From GCA-2705445 sp002705445 (GTDB lineage: Bacteria > Pseudomonadota > Gammaproteobacteria > Poriferisulfidales > GCA-002705445), in the NCBI GenBank assembly GCA_045561235.1, contig JBJKYB010000001.1:1-64000 (forward strand): a stretch of DNA of 64,000 nucleotides. Direction: 5' to 3'. The notes beneath the pieces were generated by a model. The model did no database searches. It was not told the origin of the DNA and saw only the letters and a list, made by a program, of their open reading frames with translations. Both the position numbers and the translations under genes were made by a program. Positions 44,023 through 52,256 of the stretch are shown piece after piece (position 1 is the first letter of the stretch; every line of letters begins with the position of its first letter).

Positions 44023-45058
44023 TGTTGCAGGTACCTTTAAAAAGGTTGTTGTTAAAAATAGATATCTAATAACCTATATTTTTTTTGGAGCATTAAGCCT
44101 ACTTATTGAAATATCATTAAGAATTTTCTTAAATCAACTCTTAAATTTTGAGTATATAAATATTTATGCTGTTATTTTTGGAATTTTGTTTTCTGCGTAT
44201 GCGAATTTGAAATTTAATTTCAATGTACCGAGAAAAAAATATCTTCGCTCTGTGACTTATTTTTTTTTAGTATCAATTTCGTCATACCTATCTCAATTAT
44301 TTTTTGTTGATCAAATTCCAAATCTTCTTCCTGAAAATGAATATTTGTCACGAATTCTTGTTTCTGGAATCTTTTTTATCTTTTTTTATTTTGTTCATTT
44401 AAATTTTACTTTTTCAAAAATAGTAAAAATTGGATATGCTGTACATCCAAAAAGTGATATGAATTTAGGTAAGGATGAAGATACTGCAATTGATTACTCT
44501 GATTTTATTCATATAGATCTAATTGATGAAAGTTACAATATTGATAATATTTGTAATGACATTCTTCTAATAAATTCGCTGATTTCAAAACTGAAAACTA
44601 AAGAAATTCAAATTCACATTATGTCTAAAAATCCTGGGCAGTATTTAAATCAAATTTCTTTGGAATACGTGGATGTTTTTATTCACTATGAAGATTTAGC
44701 AAGTGTTGCTGAAGAAATATATATCGGTAAAAATAATTTTGGAGTAGTTTTAAACGATCCAAAAATAGACAGCTCAGAATTAAAAACAATAGTAAATAAA
44801 TTTAAAAAAATTATGATACTTTGTATTGATAAGCCAGGTTTTTCTGGACAAAAGTTTAATGAAGAATATTTTGAATTATTGGACAAGCTCTATCAAATAA
44901 AACTTCAGGATACTGAAATTACAGTTGATGGAGGAATTAATAATTTAAATGTTAAAAACTTTTCAGTTGAAAAAATTGTATCCCAAAGCTATTTATCAAA
45001 TGGCAATAATCCAATAGAAAAAATTATTAATTTAAAAGATTCTAATAAGTATGGTTAG
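43991..45058 (+). CDS. GtrA-like membrane domain fused to a ribulose-phosphate 3-epimerase-like domain
   Basis: This protein has up to 355 residues (the alternative ATG at 44009 trims six). Residues about 20-145 carry four membrane helices with LITYIFFGALSLLIEISLRI and a FNFNV loop, as in GtrA proteins. Residues about 150-355 resemble ribulose-phosphate 3-epimerase: VHPKSDMNL, DFIHIDLIDE (HxDxMDG-like), IHIMSKNPGQYL, ILCIDKPGFSGQKFNEEY (VxPGFxGQxF motif) and TEITVDGGINNLN. I know of no standard annotation with this architecture. The epimerase part lacks some usual histidines, so it may be divergent or inactive. Confidence 0.75.
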   Translation: METTPIMVKTSVAGTFKKVVVKNRYLITYIFFGALSLLIEISLRIFLNQLLNFEYINIYAVIFGILFSAYANLKFNFNVPRKKYLRSVTYFFLVSISSYLSQLFFVDQIPNLLPENEYLSRILVSGIFFIFFYFVHLNFTFSKIVKIGYAVHPKSDMNLGKDEDTAIDYSDFIHIDLIDESYNIDNICNDILLINSLISKLKTKEIQIHIMSKNPGQYLNQISLEYVDVFIHYEDLASVAEEIYIGKNNFGVVLNDPKIDSSELKTIVNKFKKIMILCIDKPGFSGQKFNEEYFELLDKLYQIKLQDTEITVDGGINNLNVKNFSVEKIVSQSYLSNGNNPIEKIINLKDSNKYG

Positions 45059-45061
45059 GCC

Positions 45062-46468
45062 ATGAGAAAAGATTATATTGAAAGCTTGCTAAGTGGAGTA
45101 TCAATAATACCGAGTGTTCTTTCAGTAAATCTAGTTGGAAGTTATTTTGAAAAACAACTAGAAGATATTTCCGACATAGACTTTGTAATTGTTGTAAAAA
45201 AACTTGATAGAGAAATTTATGATTACATTCTAAATTATTTCAAAAAATTTGATCATAAGAAATTTTTAGGAAATTATGAAATTCAAATCAATTCTTCATT
45301 TGGGCCACTGAAAATTTATGATGATAAATTAATAATTCTTCACATAATGATTTATGACATAGATGGGCATGTAGAGCATGTAATAAATAGCCCCTTTACT
45401 TGTTTCGACTGGGAAAGAACAGAAAATTTTAAATTAAACAAATTGAATAAACTTTTTCCAGTTGGAAGATTAATGTTAAATGATTTTTTAAATGCAAGAA
45501 GAGGAGTTGTTGATTATAAAAATGATATTAAAAAAAATCAATTATCAATTAGAGAATACAGTTTTGAAAATCAATCAAATTATGCAGTTTCTAAGAAATA
45601 TATTGAACTTGATTCAATTCATTTGACGGAATATACATATCATATAGTTAAAAATTTGCTAAACAATTATGTCAAATTTTTATTAAATATAAATGAATTA
45701 GAAAAAATAGATGATGAGAATTACTCCAAGCATTTAGGATTGACTTATACAAAATATAAAGAAAAAATTTATGAGATTAAAAATAGAAAAGACACAAGAA
45801 GTCCATCAACACAAAACGATGTAACTTGGGTCAGTGAATTTTTAGATGAATTTTATAGGAAGACTGAGTTTATTTATCAAGACTCTACTAAATTAATATT
45901 TATACGGCACGCCAAAACTAAATCAAATAATTTACCAATATTTTTTGGAACTAAGAATAATTCAGAAATTATAAATAAAGATAAGGTAAAAAGTAAGTAC
46001 GAGAAATATACCTGTTATACTTCTCCTTCAATTAGGGCAAAACAAACTGTGTCTAAGTACGGATTTGATAACTTTACGGAATCAGAGCTACTTTCTGAAA
46101 TAGATTACGGTAAGGCTGATGGCATGTTGTTTGACGAATTTAAAGAAAATTACAGTGAAATTATTAGAAAATGGTCTGAAAAAGAAGATCCTAGGTTTCC
46201 AGAAGGTGAAAACAACTATGATGTTTCATTGAGAGTCGAAAAATTTTTAAATTCCACTAAATTTAGCGATTCATTTATTGTTACACATCAAGTATTTCTC
46301 CGTTGCCTTTTTGGAAAATTATTTAATATACCCATACACCTGTGGTATTTAATCAACATCCCTCACAACACACCTCTCGAAGTAATTAAAATAAACCATA
46401 CCTATTATCCAAATATTTCAAGAAATATGTATAAAGTAATGTTTAAGAATTTTATACATCAGGAGTAA
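45062..46468 (+). CDS. Nucleotidyltransferase-fold domain fused to histidine phosphatase
   Basis: This 468-residue protein has two parts. The first (about 1-230) has the nucleotidyltransferase-fold signature SVNLVGSYFEKQLEDISDIDFVIV, with the GS and DxD residues. The second (about 275-468) is a histidine phosphatase with the phosphoacceptor RHAKT (IFIRHAKTKSN) and the later SFIVTHQVFLRCLFG histidine. It could add a nucleotide to and then dephosphorylate a sugar, or regulate by opposing activities. The gene follows the GtrA-epimerase fusion by three bases. Confidence 0.82.
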   Translation: MRKDYIESLLSGVSIIPSVLSVNLVGSYFEKQLEDISDIDFVIVVKKLDREIYDYILNYFKKFDHKKFLGNYEIQINSSFGPLKIYDDKLIILHIMIYDIDGHVEHVINSPFTCFDWERTENFKLNKLNKLFPVGRLMLNDFLNARRGVVDYKNDIKKNQLSIREYSFENQSNYAVSKKYIELDSIHLTEYTYHIVKNLLNNYVKFLLNINELEKIDDENYSKHLGLTYTKYKEKIYEIKNRKDTRSPSTQNDVTWVSEFLDEFYRKTEFIYQDSTKLIFIRHAKTKSNNLPIFFGTKNNSEIINKDKVKSKYEKYTCYTSPSIRAKQTVSKYGFDNFTESELLSEIDYGKADGMLFDEFKENYSEIIRKWSEKEDPRFPEGENNYDVSLRVEKFLNSTKFSDSFIVTHQVFLRCLFGKLFNIPIHLWYLINIPHNTPLEVIKINHTYYPNISRNMYKVMFKNFIHQE

Positions 46469-46470
46469 AT

Positions 46471-47055
46471 ATGAAACAAAAATTTGCAATAGTTATTGAA
46501 CCAAGTAAAGAATTAAGTAAAGAAATTTCTGAAATAAAACAAAGCTTCAAAGATTATTCAATTAATGATTATATCGATCACCCTAATCACTTGACATTAC
46601 TACACGGATATTTTGAAGAGAATGACTTGATTAAGGTTTTAGAAAATTTTATATTTAAAGAGATAGAAATTTCTACGAATAAAATCGAGTGTTTTGAAAA
46701 TGATTTACTTACCGATTCTAAGACCCTGTTTCTTTCAATTCAGCCACAAAAAGAGCTTATTGATTTACAACTTAGATTAATTGAAATATTAAAAGAGTAC
46801 ATTGACAATAATGATTTAGAATCTTTATTTTTACCTGAAACTAATTATGGCAAAAATTTAAACATTTATAAATATCCATATGTAGGCTCTGATTGGATTC
46901 CTCATTTTACGATATGTAGTTTAGAAAATATTGATAGTACAGAATATAAAAAAACGATAAATAAACAAATTACTAAAACTTTTAAAGTAAATAAAATCAT
47001 CATTTTTAAAGTAAATAATTCCGAGCATCTAAAAATAGCGCAAATTTCATCATGA
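46471..47055 (+). CDS. 2H phosphoesterase-like (2'-5' RNA ligase superfamily) protein
   Basis: This 194-residue protein has two HxT/Sx repeats: HPNHLTLLHG near residue 40 and WIPHFTICS near residue 145, the paired catalytic motifs of the 2H phosphoesterase fold. Relatives open cyclic 2',3'-phosphates or other phosphodiesters. It overlaps the next gene by four bases and lies in the sugar-activation operon, suggesting a phosphodiester or cyclic-phosphate intermediate in glycan synthesis. The assignment rests on the two motifs. Confidence 0.65.
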   Translation: MKQKFAIVIEPSKELSKEISEIKQSFKDYSINDYIDHPNHLTLLHGYFEENDLIKVLENFIFKEIEISTNKIECFENDLLTDSKTLFLSIQPQKELIDLQLRLIEILKEYIDNNDLESLFLPETNYGKNLNIYKYPYVGSDWIPHFTICSLENIDSTEYKKTINKQITKTFKVNKIIIFKVNNSEHLKIAQISS

Positions 47056-47777
47056 ATACAAATGTATTTTTAATGAGTGGTCGAGGTCAGCGCTTTAAAA
47101 ATAGTAGCTATGATGTACCAAAACAATTTCTTAAGATAAAAAATAGTAAATATATTATTGATGAAATAATACAAAATAGTCCCACTGCTGATGAAACTAT
47201 ATTTGTAATTAATGACGAATTAAATAATTATGATATTTATAAAGAGTGGATATCTAGTTTGAAGTTTAAATTTAGAATACACAACGTAGGCACATTAACT
47301 GAAGGTCAAGCCTCTTCTTTATACTCTATAAAAGACATAGTCAATAAGTCTTCAAGTTTATTTGTATCTCCGTGTGATACTGTCATTTATAGCAAAAAGG
47401 TAAAAAATATATTTTCAACCTCAGCTGAACATGCAGTTTTCACGGTAAACCCAAATAATTATCATATTAAAAACAGCTCTCAATTTGGATGGGTTGAAAA
47501 CACTTCACAGAACATAAAAATTTATTGTAAGGAAATGCCAAGTAATTTACTGTTGAGTAATGTAATTTTAGGATTTTTTTATTATAAAAATTTTTCTGTT
47601 TTTGAAAAAGGTTATTCTCAAGTAGTGAAACAAAATACAAAAGTAAACAATGAATACTATTTAGATACAGTTATTGAATCTTTGTTGAACAAGGAAAATA
47701 AATTTGAAGAGATAATTGTAAAAAAATATTTATCATTTGGCACTCCAAAAGAATACGAAAAAAATAAAAATGTTTAA
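47052..47777 (+). CDS. Sugar nucleotidyltransferase-like protein
   Basis: This 241-residue protein has an N-terminal loop MSGRGQRFKNSSYDVPKQFLKI resembling the GxGxRx...PKxLxxI signature of NTP-sugar transferases, then LTEGQASSLYSI and SPCDTVIY for the active-site Asp. It probably joins a sugar phosphate with a nucleotide. The preceding gene overlaps by four bases and the following GT2 by eight, so the operon 43333-49989 is continuous. Confidence 0.75.
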   Translation: MNTNVFLMSGRGQRFKNSSYDVPKQFLKIKNSKYIIDEIIQNSPTADETIFVINDELNNYDIYKEWISSLKFKFRIHNVGTLTEGQASSLYSIKDIVNKSSSLFVSPCDTVIYSKKVKNIFSTSAEHAVFTVNPNNYHIKNSSQFGWVENTSQNIKIYCKEMPSNLLLSNVILGFFYYKNFSVFEKGYSQVVKQNTKVNNEYYLDTVIESLLNKENKFEEIIVKKYLSFGTPKEYEKNKNV

Positions 47778-48465
47778 ACTAACTTTAGTTTTGCCCTGTT
47801 ATAACGAAGAAGAAAATATTGATACATTATTTAAAAATTTTTATGATTGCATAGAAAATTTAAATGATACGTGTATTTTGTTTCTCGATAATGGATCTAC
47901 TGATAATTCTTTAATTAAAATAAAAGAAAACATTAATAAATACCACATACCAAATTTTAGCTATATGTCATTAAAGCAAAATAAAGGTTATGGATATGGT
48001 TTAAAAATTGCTTTAAGCAATATTACTACTCCGTATATCGGTATATCTCATGCTGATCTTCAAATTCCTGCTGAAGAAACAATTAATATAGCGAAATTAT
48101 TTTTAGCAGCTGATAAAAATAGTTTGCATATGGGAAAACGTAAAGGAAGAAGCGTGTTAGATAAGTTTTTTACAAAAGGAATGCTTTTTATTGTTTTCTT
48201 ATTTACAGGAATTATATTTAAAGATATAAACGCTCAACCAAAATACTTTAAAAATTCAAAAGACTTTTACTTTGACAATTTTCCAAATGATTTTAATTTT
48301 GATTTACATCTTTTATTAAAAATTAAAAAAATGTCAAAATTGATAAATTATTACGAAATAGATTTCCTTGAGAGAAAAGCAGGTATTGCAAAAGGTGGTG
48401 GAAGTGTTAAAGGAAAGATTAAACTAACACTGTCTACTTTAAGATATTTAATTGGAAAAAAATAA
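47770..48465 (+). CDS. GT2 polyprenyl-phosphate sugar synthase-like glycosyltransferase
   Basis: From the ATG at 47770 there are 231 residues. LTLVLPCYNEEENIDTLF, LFLDNGSTDNSL and YIGISHADLQIPAEE mark a GT-A fold DPM1-type enzyme; the usual DADLQ motif reads HADLQ here, with one aspartate replaced by histidine. The 3' neighbour is a GT-C-like membrane transferase, so the pair probably loads a lipid-linked sugar and then transfers it. Confidence 0.85.
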   Translation: MFKLTLVLPCYNEEENIDTLFKNFYDCIENLNDTCILFLDNGSTDNSLIKIKENINKYHIPNFSYMSLKQNKGYGYGLKIALSNITTPYIGISHADLQIPAEETINIAKLFLAADKNSLHMGKRKGRSVLDKFFTKGMLFIVFLFTGIIFKDINAQPKYFKNSKDFYFDNFPNDFNFDLHLLLKIKKMSKLINYYEIDFLERKAGIAKGGGSVKGKIKLTLSTLRYLIGKK

Positions 48466-48471
48466 TTGATT

Positions 48472-49989
48472 ATGAAAACATCCTTTAAATATTTTTTTTC
48501 AACTTTACTTTTTTTTATTTACCTTTTTATCGTTTCTGATGATTATTTTGTTGGTGATCTTAGTCACCTTACATTAAATTCTTCATTTAATATATTTAAA
48601 GGATATGGTTACACCTACGGAAATGAAAATAACCTAACAACAGCAGTTAAAAATTCTCCTTTAACATCTTTTATTTTTGGGATTGTTTTAAAGGGTATTA
48701 GTCAGTTTTTATTATTAGATACAACAACAATTATTCAAATTGTTTCACTATTAATTACTTTATTTAGTGCACTAAGCATGGTTTTCTTTTATGACACTGT
48801 TAAATCGATCTCAACTTTAAATATATCAATTGTTATCACTGCTTTATTTTTTAGTAATCGATATATTCTTGAAACTCTTCTAAAAATATCTTCCGAAGCA
48901 CTTGGATTTTTCTTACTAATTTTTTGGTTTAATAGATTGTACAAGTTTAGCCTAACTAATGAGTACCATTATTTTTTTACCGGATTATTGGCTAGCAGCC
49001 TATTTTACAGTTCAAGATATCAATTACTCTTTTTACATATCTTTGCAATATTGTTGAGCATGTTTATTTGCAAAAAGCATAAATTTTCTTATAAGGTTTT
49101 ATTTATTCCTACTATGAGTATTTTCGCAAATTTCTATTTTAATTGGATAAGAAGTGGGAGTGTTTTTGGCCATCCAGCTGGAGTAGAGGGAGACACGTTT
49201 AAAGTTCTAATACATGATTTGATAATATTATTAAAGCGCACTTTCTTGATTCCAAACTTACCTTTCAACAAATTATTAGTTACATTAATTTTGCTGTCTA
49301 CTTTTTATTATTTGTCGAAATTTGATTTAACAAGATCGACTTTGTTTAGTAAATTATTAATTCCAAATGTAAGCTTTGAGTTTTTAATATCCTTTACAAC
49401 AGTGAATATTGCATTATTGTTAATTACTCTAAGAGTAAATAAAGTTGATACACTTTCTTTTAGATACTTTATTTACAATTTATTTTTTATTTTTTTAATC
49501 ATTTCATATTTGTGTATTAAGAATAAGATTCTTTTTGTTTATATTGGTGCTCTATTGCTTTTCAATATTACAACACTAAATCTAAGTTTTGAAAATAGTT
49601 TAAAAAGTTGTTATTGCTCAGATTTATCAATTGAGACAATTGAATACATAAATAAAAACCTCAGAAATGAAAATATTTTAGGCTCTAGATTTTCAAGCCA
49701 GATTTACTATTCAGATTTTCAAGGAAAGGTATTTTTACTACCTTTTTATTCTGAATATAACAAAAGCTATGGAAGATTGTTGCAACTTGACGAAGCCGGC
49801 TTTAAAGAATTAATTGCTGAAGAACAAATTAATTATATTGTTTTTTTTGAAGGGAATGATAAAAATGATAGTTTCATTGAAAATAATTTATATGGAGATT
49901 TTATTGAAAGTATATACAGTAATTCAAGCATCTATGTTGATAATATAATCGACTTAAGTGATGGTAAAGTTTTAAAACTCAAAAAATAG
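48472..49989 (+). CDS. GT-C-like polytopic membrane glycosyltransferase
   Basis: From the ATG at 48472 there are 505 residues; TTG 48466 is also in frame. Many hydrophobic segments and a first outer loop with acidic residues (DDYFVGDLSHLTLN) and later SPLTSFIFG suggest a GT-C enzyme. The C-terminal soluble tail (residues about 380-505) contains a domain that may bind acceptor. The gene pairs with the GT2 gene ahead of it. Confidence 0.6.
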   Translation: MKTSFKYFFSTLLFFIYLFIVSDDYFVGDLSHLTLNSSFNIFKGYGYTYGNENNLTTAVKNSPLTSFIFGIVLKGISQFLLLDTTTIIQIVSLLITLFSALSMVFFYDTVKSISTLNISIVITALFFSNRYILETLLKISSEALGFFLLIFWFNRLYKFSLTNEYHYFFTGLLASSLFYSSRYQLLFLHIFAILLSMFICKKHKFSYKVLFIPTMSIFANFYFNWIRSGSVFGHPAGVEGDTFKVLIHDLIILLKRTFLIPNLPFNKLLVTLILLSTFYYLSKFDLTRSTLFSKLLIPNVSFEFLISFTTVNIALLLITLRVNKVDTLSFRYFIYNLFFIFLIISYLCIKNKILFVYIGALLLFNITTLNLSFENSLKSCYCSDLSIETIEYINKNLRNENILGSRFSSQIYYSDFQGKVFLLPFYSEYNKSYGRLLQLDEAGFKELIAEEQINYIVFFEGNDKNDSFIENNLYGDFIESIYSNSSIYVDNIIDLSDGKVLKLKK

Positions 49990-49992
49990 TTG

Positions 49993-50862
49993 TTATTTTT
50001 TTGGGAATATTCTTACATTTAACAAATAGTAAATTATTTTTTGCGGAAATAAATAAAAAAGATTCTGAAAATAAGAATTTATATTCACTCCAAAATATTC
50101 GTTTACAAAAACTTTCAAGAATATTTTTTTACATTCTCTGGCCAAATTATTTGTCAGATTTAAAACAGAAAAAAAATGCACAACTTCATATGTGTTTTCA
50201 GTTATTTTTTTATAAATTCTACGATTGTTTTCATTCCAACTGATATTTTGTGAAATATATTTATTTTTTTTATGATTTGCCATTTTAATTGCATTATAAA
50301 ATTTTTGATTAGTTGACTTAGAGTTAAATCTTAAATTGTCACTGTGGTCATTAACTTCAATGAATTCATTATTTGTATCATTAACATTTGTCATATTTTT
50401 TGCACGATTATGAAAGTCTATATCGTCATAACCCCATCCATATATATACTCATTAAATCCATTTAGTTCTTCAAAAAGTTTTTTGGTGATTAAAAAATTT
50501 CCAAATCCGTTATCTTTGTGAGTAAAATTTAAGTAGTTTATTTTTTCAAGATTTATTTTATTTAATGCATTGTGTTTTATGGATGTGTCAGCATCAAGTT
50601 TTAAAATAAAATCTCCTTTGGCTAAAAATGCTCCAAAATTGTATGCACGAGAAAGCCACCAACTTTTCTCTCCTTGAACATTAAATATTCGTAATTTGGA
50701 GTTGTGTTTAATGAGACCGGTGGGAACAAGATCTTTACTTGACCAATTTATAATTATGTGCTCCTCTAAGTGTTTTAATTGTTGAGTTGATTTAATTGCT
50801 TCAATTAAATCGTCATGTCTGTTCATGGAGCAGGTAATTACAGAAATATTTTTGTTACTCAT
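49993..50862 (-). CDS. GT2 glycosyltransferase with GT27-like C-terminal motif
   Basis: This 289-residue protein has VITCSMNRHDDLIEAI, GEKSWWLSRAYNFGAFLAKGDFILKLDADT (donor-binding with DAD) and GFNEYIYGWGYDDIDFHNRA, the acceptor-side motif of galactosyltransferase-type GT2/GT27 enzymes. The acceptor is unknown. It is transcribed against the GT-C gene and ends four bases from it. Confidence 0.85.
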   Translation of the reverse strand: MSNKNISVITCSMNRHDDLIEAIKSTQQLKHLEEHIIINWSSKDLVPTGLIKHNSKLRIFNVQGEKSWWLSRAYNFGAFLAKGDFILKLDADTSIKHNALNKINLEKINYLNFTHKDNGFGNFLITKKLFEELNGFNEYIYGWGYDDIDFHNRAKNMTNVNDTNNEFIEVNDHSDNLRFNSKSTNQKFYNAIKMANHKKNKYISQNISWNENNRRIYKKITENTYEVVHFFSVLNLTNNLARECKKIFLKVFVNEYFGVNINSYFQNLFYLFPQKIIYYLLNVRIFPKK

Positions 50863-50897
50863 TTTGTTATTGATATAGTTGAAAATATGTAATTGCT

Positions 50898-51266
50898 TTA
50901 TTTAAAAACATATTTTTTATATATTAAAAATCTTAGCAGTGAAGTAAATATTGAACTAAAAACAAAAGAAATACTATATAAAGATAATGAGTTTTTTAAA
51001 AATGTTGATATAAAAAAGTCAAATATTGCAAAAATGAAATTGACGAAAAAGTATTTTTTAAAGTTATGAGATTTAGATTTAAATACAAATTTTTTGTGTA
51101 GATAATAACCCTGAAGAATAATATAAATTAAAGATGCCCAAAAAATAAATGTATAACTAAATTTTAAAAGATCAGATAATAAAAAAATTAGTGTAGTACG
51201 AGTCAAAAAATTTACTCCAGTAACCAATTGGAACTTTGAAATTTGAAAAATAAATTTTTTTTCTAT
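50898..51266 (-). CDS. GtrA-family membrane protein, start codon uncertain
   Basis: The only standard start, TTG at 51227, would cut the first helix at VTGVNF. The family pattern (KFQLVTGVNFLTRT, compare RFxLVGxxNT) continues upstream in frame through residues KKFIFQISKFQL to an ATA at 51266 or ATC at 51269, before a TAA. I therefore extend the gene, giving about 122 residues with four membrane helices. GtrA proteins are thought to move polyprenyl-phosphate-linked sugars across the membrane. Confidence 0.65.
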   Translation of the reverse strand: MEKKFIFQISKFQLVTGVNFLTRTTLIFLLSDLLKFSYTFIFWASLIYIILQGYYLHKKFVFKSKSHNFKKYFFVNFIFAIFDFFISTFLKNSLSLYSISFVFSSIFTSLLRFLIYKKYVFK

Positions 51267-51307
51267 GATTGTATATTTTAATTATCTAATATTAAATTAC
51301 AACAGTC

Positions 51308-52204
51308 ATGAAAATAAATATTTGTATACCTGTATTCAATGAAGAGAACAATTTACCAGATGTAATTAAAAATTTAGATGATTACTTATCAACGGTAAGT
51401 AATAAAGACCTACAATTTAACGTTGTATTTTATGATGACGGCTCAACAGATAATTCATTATCAATTTTAAAAAATTCGAAATTTGAAGTTTTATTTGGAT
51501 TAAATAATAAAGGCTTAGGAAATGCAATTTCTACTCTTTTTAAACACTCTTTAGAAAACGACGTAGATGGAGTTATTAAACTAGACGGTGACGGACAAAT
51601 GGATATAAGTGATATTGACTTATTTTTAGATAGATTAATGAGCAAACCTACAGACTTAATTCAAGGTAACAGGTTTTATAGATCACATAGCTTCACGCCA
51701 GGATATTTAAAAAGATTTGGGATGTTATTTTTTAGAATAATTTTCAGAATTATAGGATTAAAAATAAAAGATACATCAAACGGGTTTATTTACGTTTCTA
51801 AAAAATGGTTAGAAGATTTTAAAATTATCGGGAACTACAATGCTGCACAACAGATTATCTTAGATACAAAGCTTAGAGATTTAACTTATTCTGAAGTGGA
51901 TGTAAATATTAAAAATAGAGAAGCAGGAAAATCATTCATAGGAATCAAGTACCCATTTAATGTTCTCAGCTCAATGTTTTTGCTTTTTCTATATAGAAAA
52001 ACAGTAAAATTCCTTATAATTCCAGGTTTAGTTTTTTTGTTATTTGCATTTTTATTTTTTGTAAATGATGTATCTTTGTGGATTAGACAATTGGAACCAA
52101 AAGTTATTTCAAATGAAATTACAATTCTTGCATTTTTATTAGGAGTACAGTTTGTTTCACTAGGTTCGATAATAGAAATTTTAAAAAAACAAAAAATTAT
52201 TTAA
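51308..52204 (+). CDS. GT2 polyprenyl-phosphate sugar synthase with C-terminal membrane helices
   Basis: This 298-residue protein has INICIPVFNEENNLPDVI, VFYDDGSTDNSL, GVIKLDGDGQMD and LIQGNRFYRSHS, the GtrB/DPM1-type layout, followed by two membrane helices near residues 228-252 and 268-290. It makes a polyprenyl-phosphate sugar at the inner face. The divergent GtrA gene at 50898 would move this product outward, and GT-C transferases in the island would use it. Confidence 0.87.
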   Translation: MKINICIPVFNEENNLPDVIKNLDDYLSTVSNKDLQFNVVFYDDGSTDNSLSILKNSKFEVLFGLNNKGLGNAISTLFKHSLENDVDGVIKLDGDGQMDISDIDLFLDRLMSKPTDLIQGNRFYRSHSFTPGYLKRFGMLFFRIIFRIIGLKIKDTSNGFIYVSKKWLEDFKIIGNYNAAQQIILDTKLRDLTYSEVDVNIKNREAGKSFIGIKYPFNVLSSMFLLFLYRKTVKFLIIPGLVFLLFAFLFFVNDVSLWIRQLEPKVISNEITILAFLLGVQFVSLGSIIEILKKQKII

Positions 52205-52256
52205 ATTTATTAAATTAAAAAAATTTTACGTAATACTATTTAGAGTGATAATTTAA

